A stretch of 64,000 nucleotides of DNA. Origin: Sanderia malayensis (lineage: Eukaryota > Cnidaria > Scyphozoa > Semaeostomeae > Pelagiidae). Below are positions 33,401 through 43,253 of this stretch, one piece after another. Made by a program: the position numbers and the translations under genes. The stretch is taken from the NCBI GenBank assembly GCA_013076295.1, contig RQOL01000861.1, forward strand, positions 682,001-746,000, written 5' to 3'. Under the pieces are notes generated by a model. The model saw only the letters and a program-made list of their open reading frames with translations, did not search any database and had not been told where the DNA came from. Within the stretch, counting starts at the first letter, position 1, and the number at the start of each line of letters is the position of its first letter.

Positions 33401-34477
33401 CAGAGCCTCAAATTTTCCTTGAAAAACCACTGGCTCTTGGGCATTGAACGGAAAAGCTTTTATTTTTGTGTCACGCAATGTTATTGAAGTCAAAGACTGA
33501 AAGGCATTCTGGTCTATGACATTTATGGATGCACCAGTGTCTATCAATACTTGTATCGGTTTTCCTGCAATTCGCACAGTTGTTTTGGGACATCCTGTGG
33601 ATTTATTCTGAATTGAATACATGTATTCATCATCACTATCAGAGTTGTTTTGAATAGGATTAAGAGAAACCTTTTTCTTGAGATTTGATCCACCCATTTT
33701 GGGCTTGGGTACTTGACCTTGACTTGGACTGTGACAAACCACAGCAAAATGATTTTGCTTTGAGCATTTGCGGCATATTTTTCCTTGTGCAGGGCACTTG
33801 GATTTTGGGTGCCATGCCCCACCACATTTTCCACATTTGGATTGTTTTTGTCCAGCGTGATTTTTGCTGAAGTTTTGATGAGTTTTAATGCTTATGCGAT
33901 TTGCTATTTGTTGATCTTTTTGAGATTCAATGTCCTTTGTTTGAAAATTACTCATCTCATCTCTCCTGCCATCCAGCAGCATATCTTTCAAGGTGTAGTC
34001 TGGGTCACGTAGAGCTTTTCTGCGAATTTTGGTTGAAAGTCCTCCGATGATGATTTGTTCCTCTATTTCGAAATCTGTATCTGTAAACTCACAAGGCCCA
34101 GAAAGTTTCCGAAGTCTCGTGTGGAATGCATCCAAAGTTTCTCCTGTTTCTTGTTGACATTGTCTAAATTTGTACACTTCATAACGTCTATTCTTTTGGG
34201 CATCGAAATATTCTGTCAGTTTGCGTTTTGCATTTTCATAATCGTCATCTTCGTCATTTTCCCCTGTTTCTTCGAGTTGAGAGAATATTTCACGAACACG
34301 CGATCCAGCTTGGTATAAGAGAAGTGCTCTCTGTCGCGTTGAATCTGTCACACCACTAGCGACCAGAAAAGTATCGAAATCACGAAGCCATTGTCTCCAA
34401 CGGGCAGAAATGCTTGCTCCAATTTCGATTTCTGGATTAAATTCTGGTAACGGCTGTAAGTTTAAACTAAAAGCCAT
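30482..34477 (-). CDS. Ty3/Gypsy gag-pol polyprotein, full length
   Basis: 1331 aa in one frame from the ATG at 34477. Domains in order: gag capsid region (residues about 1-200) ending in zinc knuckles CGKCGGAWHPKSKC and CRKCSKQNHFAVVC (about 215-250); aspartic protease VLIDTGASINVID (about 310); reverse transcriptase with FSKLDLAQAYHQLPL (about 537) and an ADDIIVFG active site (about 599; the usual first Tyr-Val is Ile-Ala here); RNase H with TVDASPVGVSAIL (about 740) and TDHKPLEVI; integrase zinc domain HEGHQ ... CLACQ (about 960-995) and core Asp/Asp/Glu in HIDYFGPLP, IKSDNGPPF and NGEVERFN (about 1025, 1080, 1110). No chromodomain was seen. All catalytic motifs are present and no stop interrupts it. 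Clade resembles mag/K02A2.6-like Gypsy. No env gene. Confidence 0.95.
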   Translation of the reverse strand: MAFSLNLQPLPEFNPEIEIGASISARWRQWLRDFDTFLVASGVTDSTRQRALLLYQAGSRVREIFSQLEETGENDEDDDYENAKRKLTEYFDAQKNRRYEVYKFRQCQQETGETLDAFHTRLRKLSGPCEFTDTDFEIEEQIIIGGLSTKIRRKALRDPDYTLKDMLLDGRRDEMSNFQTKDIESQKDQQIANRISIKTHQNFSKNHAGQKQSKCGKCGGAWHPKSKCPAQGKICRKCSKQNHFAVVCHSPSQGQVPKPKMGGSNLKKKVSLNPIQNNSDSDDEYMYSIQNKSTGCPKTTVRIAGKPIQVLIDTGASINVIDQNAFQSLTSITLRDTKIKAFPFNAQEPVVFQGKFEALVETSKRYCVATFYVITEKDSGCLLSSKTAQDLDLISIHLNQIKTDTTDQKIIEILNDHKEVFHGLGKLKGDDVKLNIDKEVIPKAQPLRRIPFHIRQKVKTAVKELEQQDIIEPVPEDQPTPWLSPIVAIPKKDDSVRICVDMRQANQAIDRVRYLIPTVDDISLDLNGAKYFSKLDLAQAYHQLPLAPESRYITTFSTHIGLYRYKRLAYGINASAEIFQHSLQQNLQGINGVRNIADDIIVFGQSRKEHDEALRACLKRLKEKGLTLNANKCKFLQPTLAFFGQIFSPEGTKPYPNRIHDLQSASQPKSAQEVRSLLGMANYSAKYIPDYATITAPFRDLIKKNAKFSWEQEHQQAFEKLKELLTKAPVMGYFDITKNTYLTVDASPVGVSAILAQSCNEQDDYKVLAYASRALSDVETRYSQTEKEALSIVWAIEHFHLFLYGHRFTLITDHKPLEVIYGTPRSKPSARIERWVLRLQPYNFTVQYKPGVDNSADYLSRHPSSKQSNEEVETEQYVNFVTSNAVPKAMTLYEIIAETNADPECQKLRAAIRSQSWQSIDIKYRQVKDELTIGAKNIILRGSRIVIPRSLQQRSIDLAHEGHQALSKTKALIREKIWFPKIDEMVKTTIDSCLACQATGKPNPPEPVMMNKTSKHPWETVHIDYFGPLPSGEHLVVVIDRYSRFPEVEILKSTKASVLIPKLDRIFAIHGIPEVIKSDNGPPFNGNEFQRYVSALGIKHEPVTPRWPQANGEVERFNQPLAKVLQSAVIEKKPWRQELQRFLLQYRTTPHSVTQVPPCELLFNRQVRGKLPVIQRKNIINKHTQAQRNESERQQYQEEYANKRRNARESNIKIGDSVLVKQDRKNKLYSRFNQNPYKVTEVKGTKITAENKNHCITRNASHFKKFTERQSEIQLESDYDDDELSKHKPAVPAIDRYDEHTDEEVPVVKRSTRRTFFPVRYGDVVPSELIS

Positions 34478-34497
34478 TCCAAGTTATTAAAATTTAT

Positions 34498-34509
34498 CTT
34501 CGTCGCCAA
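34498..34509 (-). promoter_or_regulatory. primer-binding site of the intact Gypsy element
   Basis: TTGGCGACGAAG on the minus strand abuts the 5' LTR; it begins TTGG as for tRNA-primed elements. The tRNA was not assigned. Confidence 0.6.
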
Positions 34510-34672
34510 TGTAATATTTGTATATTTAAAGAACGAGTGGCCTATTTTGTAGATCGGACAAAATCATGACTCGCCATTTTGACACGCGGTAATCAACTAA
34601 CATAACAGGGATACAAGTGAGAATATAACAGTGATAATAATAATAATAATAATAATACGTCTCTATATTACA
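34510..34672 (-). repeat. 5' LTR of the intact Gypsy element
   Basis: 163 bp, identical to 30274-30436; followed by TTAGC. Confidence 0.95.
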
Positions 34673-34929
34673 TTAGCCACGATAATAATTTATAGATTGT
34701 TCACAGAAATCACAACTTGAATGTCTATCGCGATAACAAACCTTTGATAACGTTTTCACAGCTTACGAATCTTTATGAATCTGAAGGAATCATCAATCTC
34801 ACAATCTCTACTCGTTTTATACCAAAGCGCAAGAATGTTCTAGTAAAGGTGCCATTATTACGCATTTTATTACAATGGTTCTAAATACGGTTAATTGCAT
34901 CTTAACAGACTCTTATTCAAAATATTTCA

Positions 34930-35951
34930 TAATATTGCAGATCTTTTTCCCTGCTGTTTCTTCAGTTGTTGTTTTCAGTCTGCTTCTTTCCATCGCAGGC
35001 TGGAATTCCGTTTCGTGTGCAATGCTTGCTGCAATCACATCTTCCCCGACCTTTTCATTGTGTAACTCACACATGTTGTGCAGTATGAGCATCCATATGT
35101 TACCCCCTCACTCACATGGGTTCTTTACGATTAGTTTAATGAAAGAGAAGAGGCAAAGCAAAGTTTGACTTTTTTAGCTGCCATTATTATTTCTTTACGC
35201 ACGAGGAGTCTCGTTTTCATAATGCCATAAAAATCACGAAGAGGTTAAAACAGCAATAATCTAAAAAAGGATACTATAAATGATTAGTTTTTGCAGTCCT
35301 TTACACATAGACAAGATGTGGGAGATGTAATAAATTTATGTCCATTTCCCGTTTCAGTGTACCGAATCTTGCCTTGAGTCTTCCAAAGGCACTTTCTATG
35401 ACCATTCTAGCCGATGACAGCTTATAGCCAAAAATTTGTTCTTCCTTGTTGTTGCTACCAGCGGGAAATTCCTTCATCAAGTATACCAATAGAGAATTTG
35501 CAGGTTCACCAAAATGCACACTGGTACAAGGTCATATCCTTCAAGAATCTCTTTTTCACAGATAGGAATTTTTGCTCTCGCGTACACTTATTCATTTCTG
35601 AATCTGCAAAAATCTTTGCATCATGCACACTTCCAGGCCATTTTATCAAAACATCAGTGAAGCAATAGTTATAGTCACAGACAGCTTGCACATTAAAAGA
35701 GTATCTATTTTTCAGTCAGTTGGGTTAGTAGTTGGGCTTTTAATAAAAATTCCAGCAATGGCACCAATACATTGAAGAGGAGACCCATGGCATTTTAGAA
35801 AGCAACTAGTTGCTGCTTGAACTTCTTTTGCTGTTATTGGAAGCTTCACGTATTCGGGTCCAAGATACAGACAAATCACTTTGCTCACTTTTCGTACAAT
35901 TAAAGAAACAGAAGATCTAGATATGCCAAATGCATTGGCAACCTTCCTCAT
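34930..35951 (-). pseudogene. Harbinger transposase remnant
   Basis: Minus-strand parts in order: 35712-35951 helix-turn-helix (FGISRSSVSLIVRKVSKVIC) and the first catalytic region, which reads CIGAIAGIFIKSP, so the expected Asp is Ala; 35506-35691 QAVCDYNYCFTDVLIKWPGS with the second Asp region (HDAKIF); 35301-35519 FAYK-type LSSARMVIESAFGRLKARF with the Glu region; 34950-35070 LHNEKVGEDVIAAS, the C-terminal tail. Frames change between parts, and the first catalytic residue is lost. No TIR was identified. A scrap of the same family lies at 8911-8990. Confidence 0.7.
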
Positions 35952-36026
35952 TCTACCTTCATCTGATATATGTAGTACATGGTGACTGCATTAAGAGCGT
36001 CATCTTCTAACTGATCTTCAATTTGC

Positions 36027-36257
36027 TCATTGCTTAAATCTGCTGGGGATAATCGCCTCTGGTATTCTTGTTACAGAGGGGCACCCACCCCAAGTCCTTC
36101 TAAGGTGATCCCACTTTTGGTGAATAATTTTTCCACTGTCATACTGGGTACCCTCAATTATTGCTTTCTTGAAGTTGCACCGGAGCTGCTGGACTTTCTC
36201 CTTTATCCTTTCGTATCCAACTTTAATGGCATTCTTTTCTTTCTGTAAGGAATTCAA
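36027..36257 (-). pseudogene. Myb/SANT-like ORF associated with the Harbinger remnant
   Basis: 76 codons, with KVQQLRCNFKKAI and KWDHLRRTWGGCPSVTRI, a trihelix (Myb/SANT-like) pattern common in the second gene of Harbinger elements. It lies just upstream of the transposase remnant on the same strand. The N-terminal part is missing or unrecognised. Confidence 0.4.
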
Positions 36258-37079
36258 ACGCTCTACTCGCTCCTCGGCAAGACCTTCGTTGCTGCTTGAA
36301 GTTTCAACTCGTCCAAAATGAACAAAGGATTATGTTGCAGCCACCATCTGTCTGATATCTTCGTCCATCTTCACCACATCAGCCTCCATACGTCTTTCTT
36401 CACCTTATATTCATATATATTATGGATTACATTTTCAACCATCGTTCCATTTCCACCTCATTTTTTGCAAGACAAAAGATATTCTTAGGCTATTATTTCT
36501 GGTTCAATGGGTCCAATGGCCGTGAGAGTTGATCGATTTGTGTTCGCCTCCATGTTAGCGTCGTCAAGTACAGTTGACCAACAGCTGGCAGTATTCACAG
36601 CACTTGACGGTCGAATAGTGTGCTGTGTTTTTTGGATCTTTGTTCAGGCATTATTTTTCTTTGTTTTGTATCACTTGCTTTGCACTTGCTTTCATGTGGT
36701 GTCAAGTGAATTGTTGTTTTTGAGAGCATTGTATTGTCATATAAAAGGGGCTCCCGCGTAGGACCGTGCAGATTCTCATTGGTTGGCTATTAGCTGGCCT
36801 GCTGTGCCATGAGTCCTCATTGGAATATTGTGCTAGTCGGCTTCCCCAGGCCGATACAATTTACCGGCATCATCACCTTGAAGGGTATTTGTTGGTTGGT
36901 CCCATTTTGGCATAGCAAGCATGTGCAGGTTTATTAACTCGTCTTAGGCATCGCCCTGTCATATTTGTTTATTAGCTTCAAAGTTAAGATACGCAACATG
37001 AAGCATTCCTGCCAAATTAACTAAAGTTAATAAATTAATTTCAACATTAATTTGAACGCATTTTCGCCAAAAGTAAACT
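36258..37079. other. gap: no supported gene
   Basis: The plus-strand frame 36507-36761 shows no domain. The stretch may hold the 5' end of the Harbinger remnant but no inverted repeat was found. Confidence 0.35.
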
Positions 37080-37253
37080 TAATGTTCTCGCTTTATTACT
37101 TGCGTAACAGAATTGGGATCTGGTGGAAAGCTCATCGAGGACTTCACTTTCATTTCTTGGTACAGGAATTCTTATTTCGATGTATGTTTCCTTCTCCTTT
37201 CCAGTGTACAAGGCAGCACGAATAAATTCTTTAGCGTCCCCTGCAATCAACTC
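37080..37253 (-). pseudogene. Academ-like transposase C-terminal scrap
   Basis: The minus strand reads DAKEFIRAALYTGKEKETY then, after a frameshift, FPPDPNSVTQVIKREH. These align with KEFIRTVFYNGRTTETY and IPPDPDSAEEAIKRVNY of the 57-kb copy and with the equivalent segment of the intact 24-30 kb protein. It is cut on its N-terminal side at 37254 by the tip of a hAT element. Confidence 0.6.
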
Positions 37254-38650
37254 CAGGGGCGCCGGAAGCATTTTGAGGCCGCTGGGGCAGCTGCTCAAAA
37301 AGGGCATATTTTCAATTGTTACAAAAAATGATGAATCAGTAAAAAACTTAACATAAAATAATTTAACTGTGAAATGCGTTTATAGGCTTAAAATTTTCCA
37401 AATTAGTTTTTGCGTCCCTGACAGACATTCTTTGTTGTATTCTTTTGAAGACATAATTTCACAGATTGTATGTTATCTTTTTAATTGGAATGGCAACCTC
37501 TTTGTTATATATTTTAATATATATGGGCAACTCTTGGAGTTCGTTTTTCAACGCGTATAAATCGACAAGGTCAGAAATCCAGGCTAATTCATCCTTCACA
37601 TCTTCTCTGTTTCTTTGTTAGCTGCACCAATGAGGCATTTGTTTATGTTCAAAAGTTTTTTAGATCTTCCTGATCAAACCGGTCTTTGATTGTTTGGCTT
37701 GTGGCATCAATTGCTTCATCGAAATTGGCATGGAGAACATTTCTTTCACCAATATCGGTGGATTCAATTGGAGCTTGCAAATATGCGACAAAATTTGAGG
37801 TACTGCGTGGTGTTACACGTTTCCTTTTCACAGCCCTTGCTTCGTCGAGACTTTTTGCTCCTGTTAAGCCTGCCACGTTTGTGAAAAGCTTTTGAAACTC
37901 TTCATCTGAACGGAGCTCTTGCAAACGAATATATAGCTTGTCGATGCTGGTGAGAGCTTCCTCTGCGGTAAGAGTTGAGCTCTAAAATAACTTAGAGTTA
38001 TTTTCAAGCAACTGTGCCAATTCCTGCATGGCTAAAAGGTTGAACATTTCCGAAAATGACTCTATTTTTTTAATGAAATGTAACACCAACATCAAAGGCC
38101 TATAAAATGCCTTTGATGTTGTTGTGACGGAAGAGTCTTCTTTCAACTGGCTCAAGACTTCTTGAAGTTCATTGTGCCTTTTAATAATGATGTCCGCCGC
38201 GGGTCCTCTGGTGGTCCACCTTATTCTGGAAAGGTTCTTCAACCTCAACGTCGAACAATCATTATCAACCTCCTGTTGTATTTTCTGAAAGAGTAGAACT
38301 CTTTTGGGACTAACACCAACAAACCAACAAGAGCATACAAATCTTCACAGAGATCTTGCGATGTTTCAACCAATGGTGAAAGAGAAGTGGCATCCTTGAA
38401 GACAAGCTCGTTGCAATAAGCAAAGCAGTGAGAATACATTGCATGTTGGCTGATGGTTTGTTTCATCAACCTGGCAAGACATTTCATTGATGATGCCCCA
38501 TCAAATGCCATTCCAGCCATTTTCTTTGTTTCCATACCACATCGTACCAGTATGTCATCTACATATCCAAGGAGAGCTTTCGATGTCAATCCCTATCACA
38601 TGGTAATGCACCAATGAACTCTTCCTGAATATCGTATGTATCCATACAAT
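37254..38650 (-). pseudogene. ZMYM1-like hAT transposase, C-terminal part, with left TIR tip
   Basis: CAGGGGCGCCGGAAGC at 37254 is a typical hAT terminal sequence. Coding on the minus strand: 38245-38650 reads TYDIQEEFIGALP, KMAGMAFDGASSMKCLARLM and HCFAYCNELVFKDATSLSPL; after a frameshift, 37982-38248 reads IRWTTRGPAADIIIKRHNEL; a TAG at 37982 then interrupts; 37649-37981 reads ATSQTIKDRFDQEDLKNF. This order is that of ZMYM1-like hAT-derived proteins. It is interrupted at 38651 by an ISL2EU element and resumes at 42649. Confidence 0.75.
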
Positions 38651-38920
38651 AAACCATTTCAGAGTAGCGTCCGCCATTTACTCTGGGTAGGAAAGTGATC
38701 TTTGGACCCTAATGGTGGTCACTTGTTACCATAGTAAATTAGTGACAACAAAGTGTTGGTTGATCATCGTCATCTTCTGCGCTCGACTGCTTAAGGTAAC
38801 TTGTTGATGTCCGAGAGATTTTTATTCAATTTAAATATATTCTGTGTACATAAGTAGTTATTTAGGAATTTAAGTGTTGTCCGACTTTATTAATTTTAAT
38901 CGAAACAAACAACCAAAAGA
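38651..38920. repeat. left 270-bp TIR of the ISL2EU element
   Basis: Pairs with 42379-42648 with four mismatches (about 98.5 percent identity). It probably carries the transposase promoter. Confidence 0.9.
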
Positions 38921-38939
38921 GTGGCCTAAACAGAAAGTT

Positions 38940-40355
38940 ATGGGAAGACATGATCGTTGCTGTGTTGGAACATGTACCAATGATACGCGCTATCCTGAAC
39001 GTTATGACATCAAGAAGCACGTGGAAACTTTGAAATTTCATAGATTTCCAACCAGTGATGAAGCTAAGAGGAATACATGGGCTGGTCTAGTGAATAAAGG
39101 CAGGGTTGGTTTCATTCCAAGTGGTGGTAGTAGAATTTGTTCCAACCATTTCCTAGATGGTAAACCAACACCTAAAAATCCAAATCCTACTCTCTGGCTA
39201 ACAATTCAGGATAACAGAGAAAACAAAAATGCAAGAAGAAGATAATCTCCAAGAAAAAGGATTTGTTTGGCTTCAGGGCTATCAGGTGTGCAAGATGATG
39301 ACAGTTCAAGTGATGAAAATGGGGAGGATTTAGTGCCAGATATGCCAGTGTCATTAAAATTGCAACATCTGAACAGGGAGTTCAACATTCGATTTTGCAC
39401 TGGTTTTGAAAAAGTGGAAACATTTCAGGCAATATTTGATTTTCTTTTACCGAGAAGCAAATTAATGAAATACTGGGAAGGCCCTAAGAAAAGTGCAAGA
39501 ATCACAACAGCCTCCACTTCAGCCTGCCAGCAAAAAACAGATGCTATTATAACTTCATTAGCATATGCAGAAGTGGGTGAATTGCCAATCAGCAGAAAAG
39601 GTCCAAGCAGGAAACTTCGTTTAGAGCAAGAATATCTACTTGTGCTGATGCGTTTGCGGTTGGGCTTGCTTGTGAAAGACTTGGGCTTTCGATTTCAGGT
39701 TTCTTCTGCCACAGTTTCACAGATCTGGACAACATGGGTCAAACTGCTGTCAAAAGCACTGCGCTATTTGATAATATGGCCATCAAAAGGCCAGGTTGCA
39801 GCAACATTGCCGGATGTTTTCAAGAGGCTATACCCCAAAGTACGCACAATAATAGACTGTACAGAGATATTTGTTGAAACACCCAGCTCTCTTGAAGTTC
39901 AGGCTTTGCTGTGGAGTGATTACAAGCACAATTGTACATTTAAATTTTTAATTGCAGTCACTCCAAATGGAGCTGTTTCTTGGGCTTCCCCTTGCTATGG
40001 TGAACGCACCACAGATTTACACATTGTGAGAGATTCGGGATTTCTTGATCTACTTGAGCCTTATGATACAGTAATGGCTGACAGGGGATTTAAGATGAAA
40101 GCAGATCTAACAATGAAAAGATGTTTCTTGGCCATTCCTCCAAGTGCTGCAAGTGGTACACAAATGACCAGCAAAGATGTAAAGGAAACAAATTGTGTTG
40201 CAAATGTGCGAATTTTTGTTGAGAAGGCTATTGCAAGGATCAAATGGTTTGCATTTTTAAAGCATGAAATGTCCCTTTTAGAGCTACCTCTGGTAGACGA
40301 CATTATCATAACCTGTTGTGCTTTGTCAAATCTGTTGCCACCACTTGTTGAATGA
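38940..40355 (+). pseudogene. ISL2EU transposase: THAP finger plus DDE domain, one nonsense codon
   Basis: An ATG at 38940 begins a THAP-type zinc finger: CCVGTCTNDTRYPERYD, LKFHRFPTSDEAKRNTWAGL and ICSNHF (C2CH), with the final LW region. A TAA at 39243-39245 interrupts the frame, which then stays open to 40355. Past it come the helix-turn-helix (RKLRLEQEYLLVLMRLRLGL, FQVSSATVSQIWTTW) and the DDE_Tnp_4 core with Asp in TIIDCTEIFVETP, Asp in YDTVMADRGF, and Glu in VRIFVEKAIARIKWF. Apart from the single stop the gene looks complete. A short intron across the stop was considered but no good splice pair was seen. Confidence 0.82.
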
Positions 40356-40595
40356 GACACTGTAAATGATGCAACAATTCCTTACTTTAATCTAATTATC
40401 CAATGCAAGACTTGATAAACAATTGGTACATATCCAATCATCTTCAGTATCATCGATGTCATCACTGCCAATATTTTGGCATTGAAAATGGTACCAGATA
40501 TTGCAGATGTCACAGCATATACTTCTTAAGTGCAATTCGTTCTCATCAATTTCTCTTTCTTCCAAAAGAACTTTTCCACAAATTCCACAGAACTG

Positions 40596-42338
40596 TTAGG
40601 GGCTTGTTTCAAGCAGTGCCTTGACAAGGTAACTTTTAAAAAATATTTCAAGATTTGTTGAGACCTTTTGCCACAAGTGAATATTTTTTTCAATTTTTTG
40701 CACCCAGATATCTTTGGTTGTCCAAACAACAAAATAACCTTGCGATGATTTCGATAGCATTATTTGGGACATCACTTGAGTGTAGTATTTATGATTTTCA
40801 TTCAGGCAAATAGAGTTTGATTCGTCAGTTTTCAAGAACACGCATTTTTTATAATTTTCTGCTATTTTACTATCTTGGATGTTAAATGGACACTTTATTT
40901 CCACAGTGCTCTGCCCATGGCATTTGCAATGCATAATTGCATCTGGTGATGCTCCAATGTATGCGCGATGCCTGTCCAAAAACAACCCTGCTGGTAGTAA
41001 CTTGAAGTTGATATGTTTTCCAGCTTCATGGGCATAGAACTGCTTCAGGGCATTTTCTTCATTTGCTCTTCCCCACTTCACTGCAGCAATGTGATCTAGG
41101 TTTTCATCCCTATGTATCACTTTACTCACTAATGGAGTTGTCTTGGGACGAAGTTGGCCCCTGGCATGAGAGATGGTGTTTATTTTTGTGTAATACTCAT
41201 GGTGCTTGGAAGCAGTAAGTCGGCCTTTCCGATGTTCGATCCAGATTTTGGATTTTGATTGACTTCTGGTCAACTTTTCAACCATATTTGCATCAGCTTC
41301 TGAGAATGATAGTTTAGCCAAGAAACTGGTTACTTTTTCATCTTCAGTACTCAAATTCTGATCTTGCATTGCAGTGACACATGCGATGGCAGTCATTGTT
41401 AACCTCTCTGAAGAAGGTGTACTCATACTCTCGACAGACTTGAAAAGCACAGCATTTGGATTAACTAAATGAATATTCTGTAAAAGCTTTGAAATGCGTT
41501 CACCTGTCATGTTTTGATGCATTGGCTGCCTTGGGTCAAACTTATTTAGTTCTTTGCTACGCAATTCTTCTCTGACACATTTGTCCACATCACTAGGTTT
41601 CATTTTTGACTTGACTCTTTTTCTAACAACTATGTCAGCAATTTTCTTTGGCTGAATGGCTGTCTTGGTTGATTTATTCCATCCACATGGCATTGAAGTG
41701 CATGCGGGAGAAATAAAGTCATGCGAATTGGCATATTCAACTTTATACAAAGTTGCAATGACATGATTACAGCATTGACCAAATCCTGCCATGCATGAAC
41801 ACCAAGCAGTTAAGACACGACCATCTGGTCTTGCAGCAATCCAAAGCTCCTTTTCCTCGTTAACAGACATAGATGCTCTCACATTGCAAAAGAGAATAGC
41901 AACATTACTTTTTGGTTTATTAATTAATATTTCACCAACAAAGTTGCTGTCAAAGTAGCTATATGCCTTTTGATCTTTGTACTTTCCAATATACTCATGA
42001 TTGAACTCTCTGAGACTTAAGATGTATTCAAAAATATTTCCCAGTGTTGTTTTTGGCCACAAGCTTACATCATCTTTCTTGTTTTCGTCGTCACATTTCT
42101 TTGGATCATCTAATTCAAAAGTTTTCAGTCTTGCTACATAGTCAGCATTCAGTTTTTTGACCTGTTCTTCACTGGAAAGAAGTACAGGAAGGTCCATTTC
42201 TGCTGCAGAAAAAGCTCTGGCAACAAGCTCCACTTTGGTGTAACCAGAAACAGAAATTCCTCTCATGGTTAGATATTCCTTCAATTCATTTGCACCCATT
42301 TCAAGAAAATCTTGATGCGTTTTAGAACTGCTTGCCAT
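40596..42338 (-). CDS. YqaJ-like exonuclease with SAP-like and SWIM domains (ISL2EU second gene)
   Basis: 580 aa, uninterrupted. The N-terminal region (residues about 8-45: FLEMGANELKEYLTMRGISV) is SAP-like. A SWIM zinc finger CSCMAGFGQCCNHVIA lies near residue 175-190. The C-terminal YqaJ/lambda-exonuclease fold has RKGRLTASKHHEYY (about 371), WGRANEENALKQFY (about 421), IGASPDAI (about 463) and TVEIKCPF (about 478), giving the catalytic E, D and ExK set. It reads toward the transposase from the opposite strand. ISL2EU elements are known to carry such a nuclease, possibly for end processing or strand resection; the precise role is unproven. A broken relative lies at 19.4-23.7 kb. Confidence 0.9.
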   Translation of the reverse strand: MASSSKTHQDFLEMGANELKEYLTMRGISVSGYTKVELVARAFSAAEMDLPVLLSSEEQVKKLNADYVARLKTFELDDPKKCDDENKKDDVSLWPKTTLGNIFEYILSLREFNHEYIGKYKDQKAYSYFDSNFVGEILINKPKSNVAILFCNVRASMSVNEEKELWIAARPDGRVLTAWCSCMAGFGQCCNHVIATLYKVEYANSHDFISPACTSMPCGWNKSTKTAIQPKKIADIVVRKRVKSKMKPSDVDKCVREELRSKELNKFDPRQPMHQNMTGERISKLLQNIHLVNPNAVLFKSVESMSTPSSERLTMTAIACVTAMQDQNLSTEDEKVTSFLAKLSFSEADANMVEKLTRSQSKSKIWIEHRKGRLTASKHHEYYTKINTISHARGQLRPKTTPLVSKVIHRDENLDHIAAVKWGRANEENALKQFYAHEAGKHINFKLLPAGLFLDRHRAYIGASPDAIMHCKCHGQSTVEIKCPFNIQDSKIAENYKKCVFLKTDESNSICLNENHKYYTQVMSQIMLSKSSQGYFVVWTTKDIWVQKIEKNIHLWQKVSTNLEIFFKSYLVKALLETSP

Positions 42339-42378
42339 GATAATATATAGACACGTAGATTACAAGATTAGGCCCAAT

Positions 42379-42648
42379 TCTTTTGGTTGTTTGTTTCGAT
42401 TAAAATTAACAAAGTCGGACAACACTTAAATTCCTAAATAACTACTTATGTACACAGAATATATTTAAATTGAATAAAAACCTCTCGGACATCAACAAGT
42501 TACCTTAAGCAGTCGAGCGCAGAAGATGACGATGATCAACCAACACTTTGTTGTCACTAATTTACTATGGTAACAAGTGACCACCATTAGGGTCCAAAGA
42601 TCACTTTGCTACCCAGAGTAAATGGCGGACGCTACTCCGAAATGGTTT
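42379..42648. repeat. right 270-bp TIR of the ISL2EU element
   Basis: Inverted copy of 38651-38920; includes upstream sequence of the YqaJ gene. Confidence 0.9.
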
Positions 42649-43252
42649 ATAAGGATAGAAAACGAGAGCTGTTCAGTTTTTGAAATATCACTCGACTCAT
42701 CGCAAATGATAGAATTAAACGCAGCTGCATTAACTTCAGACATAAGCTGTCTTCTAACCTTTAATACAAGCATTTCCTCTTGTTCGGTGACAATGTCATG
42801 AGACATGTATAGGTTTTATTGAAGAAACAGCTTTAGCCCATCGTTGCTTATTGCTTTGTCTTCATTGATCTGTCTGATATTTGAATCAATATCATTATGT
42901 CCTCTAATTGGAAGCCCATGACGCAAAAGTGTTTTCATTGTTTGAAGGTGTGCCACAAGTCCTTGTCTTCTCTTTCTCTGCAGCTATTTTGCCTGATCAT
43001 CAAGCATGCAGTCCATATCTGGCATTCGCCTTTCCTTCTTTGAACTCTTTTCGGCAGACTTGCGATTATCACTTCTCGCACGCTCGGCCATTCGTTCCAC
43101 TCCCTTTTTCCAATTACGAAATCCTTGTGCCAAAGGTTGAAAAACAAACGGTGAGTTATCTTGTGGCTGCCGGAATTCAGTGCAGATGCTGCAAAAAGCT
43201 GCACGTTTTTCACGATGATACTGAAGCCAAGGATGGCTTTGAAACCAATCAA
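42649..43252 (-). pseudogene. ZMYM1-like hAT transposase, N-terminal part
   Basis: The minus strand reads FNSIICDESSDISKTEQLSF up to the AT duplication of the ISL2EU element, where the remainder of the same domain starts on the other side at 38648. Upstream are MSHDIVTEQEEMLVLKV, HGLPIRGHND and, at 42935-43252, KDFVIGKREWNEWPSVR, a TTF-type/hAT N-terminal pattern. Several stops and frameshifts are present. The 5' TIR was not found. Confidence 0.65.
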
Positions 43253-43253
43253 A

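Larger units (their letters stand above)
30274..34672 (-). mobile_element. intact Ty3/Gypsy LTR retrotransposon
   Basis: LTRs 30274-30436 and 34510-34672 (163 bp each, TG...CA) are identical by eye, including the (ATA)n run. The 5-bp duplication TTAGC flanks it (30269-30273, 34673-34677). Total length is 4399 bp, with one full-length gag-pol frame between primer-binding site and polypurine tract. Identical LTRs and an open gene indicate a very recent insertion. Confidence 0.95.
38651..42648. mobile_element. ISL2EU-type DNA transposon (THAP/DDE transposase plus YqaJ nuclease)
   Basis: 270-bp TIRs (38651-38920 and 42379-42648) start AAACCATTTC and differ at four positions; AT flanks both ends (38649-38650, 42649-42650). 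Length 3998 bp. Two convergent genes, a transposase on + and a YqaJ-like nuclease on -, are the known layout of ISL2EU elements. It sits inside a hAT gene, whose frame continues on both sides. YqaJ is intact; the transposase has one stop. Confidence 0.88.

Noticed and set aside
30482..34477. Envelope gene or infectious-virus character of the Gypsy element
   Set aside because: There is one gag-pol frame and no further frame between pol and the LTR.
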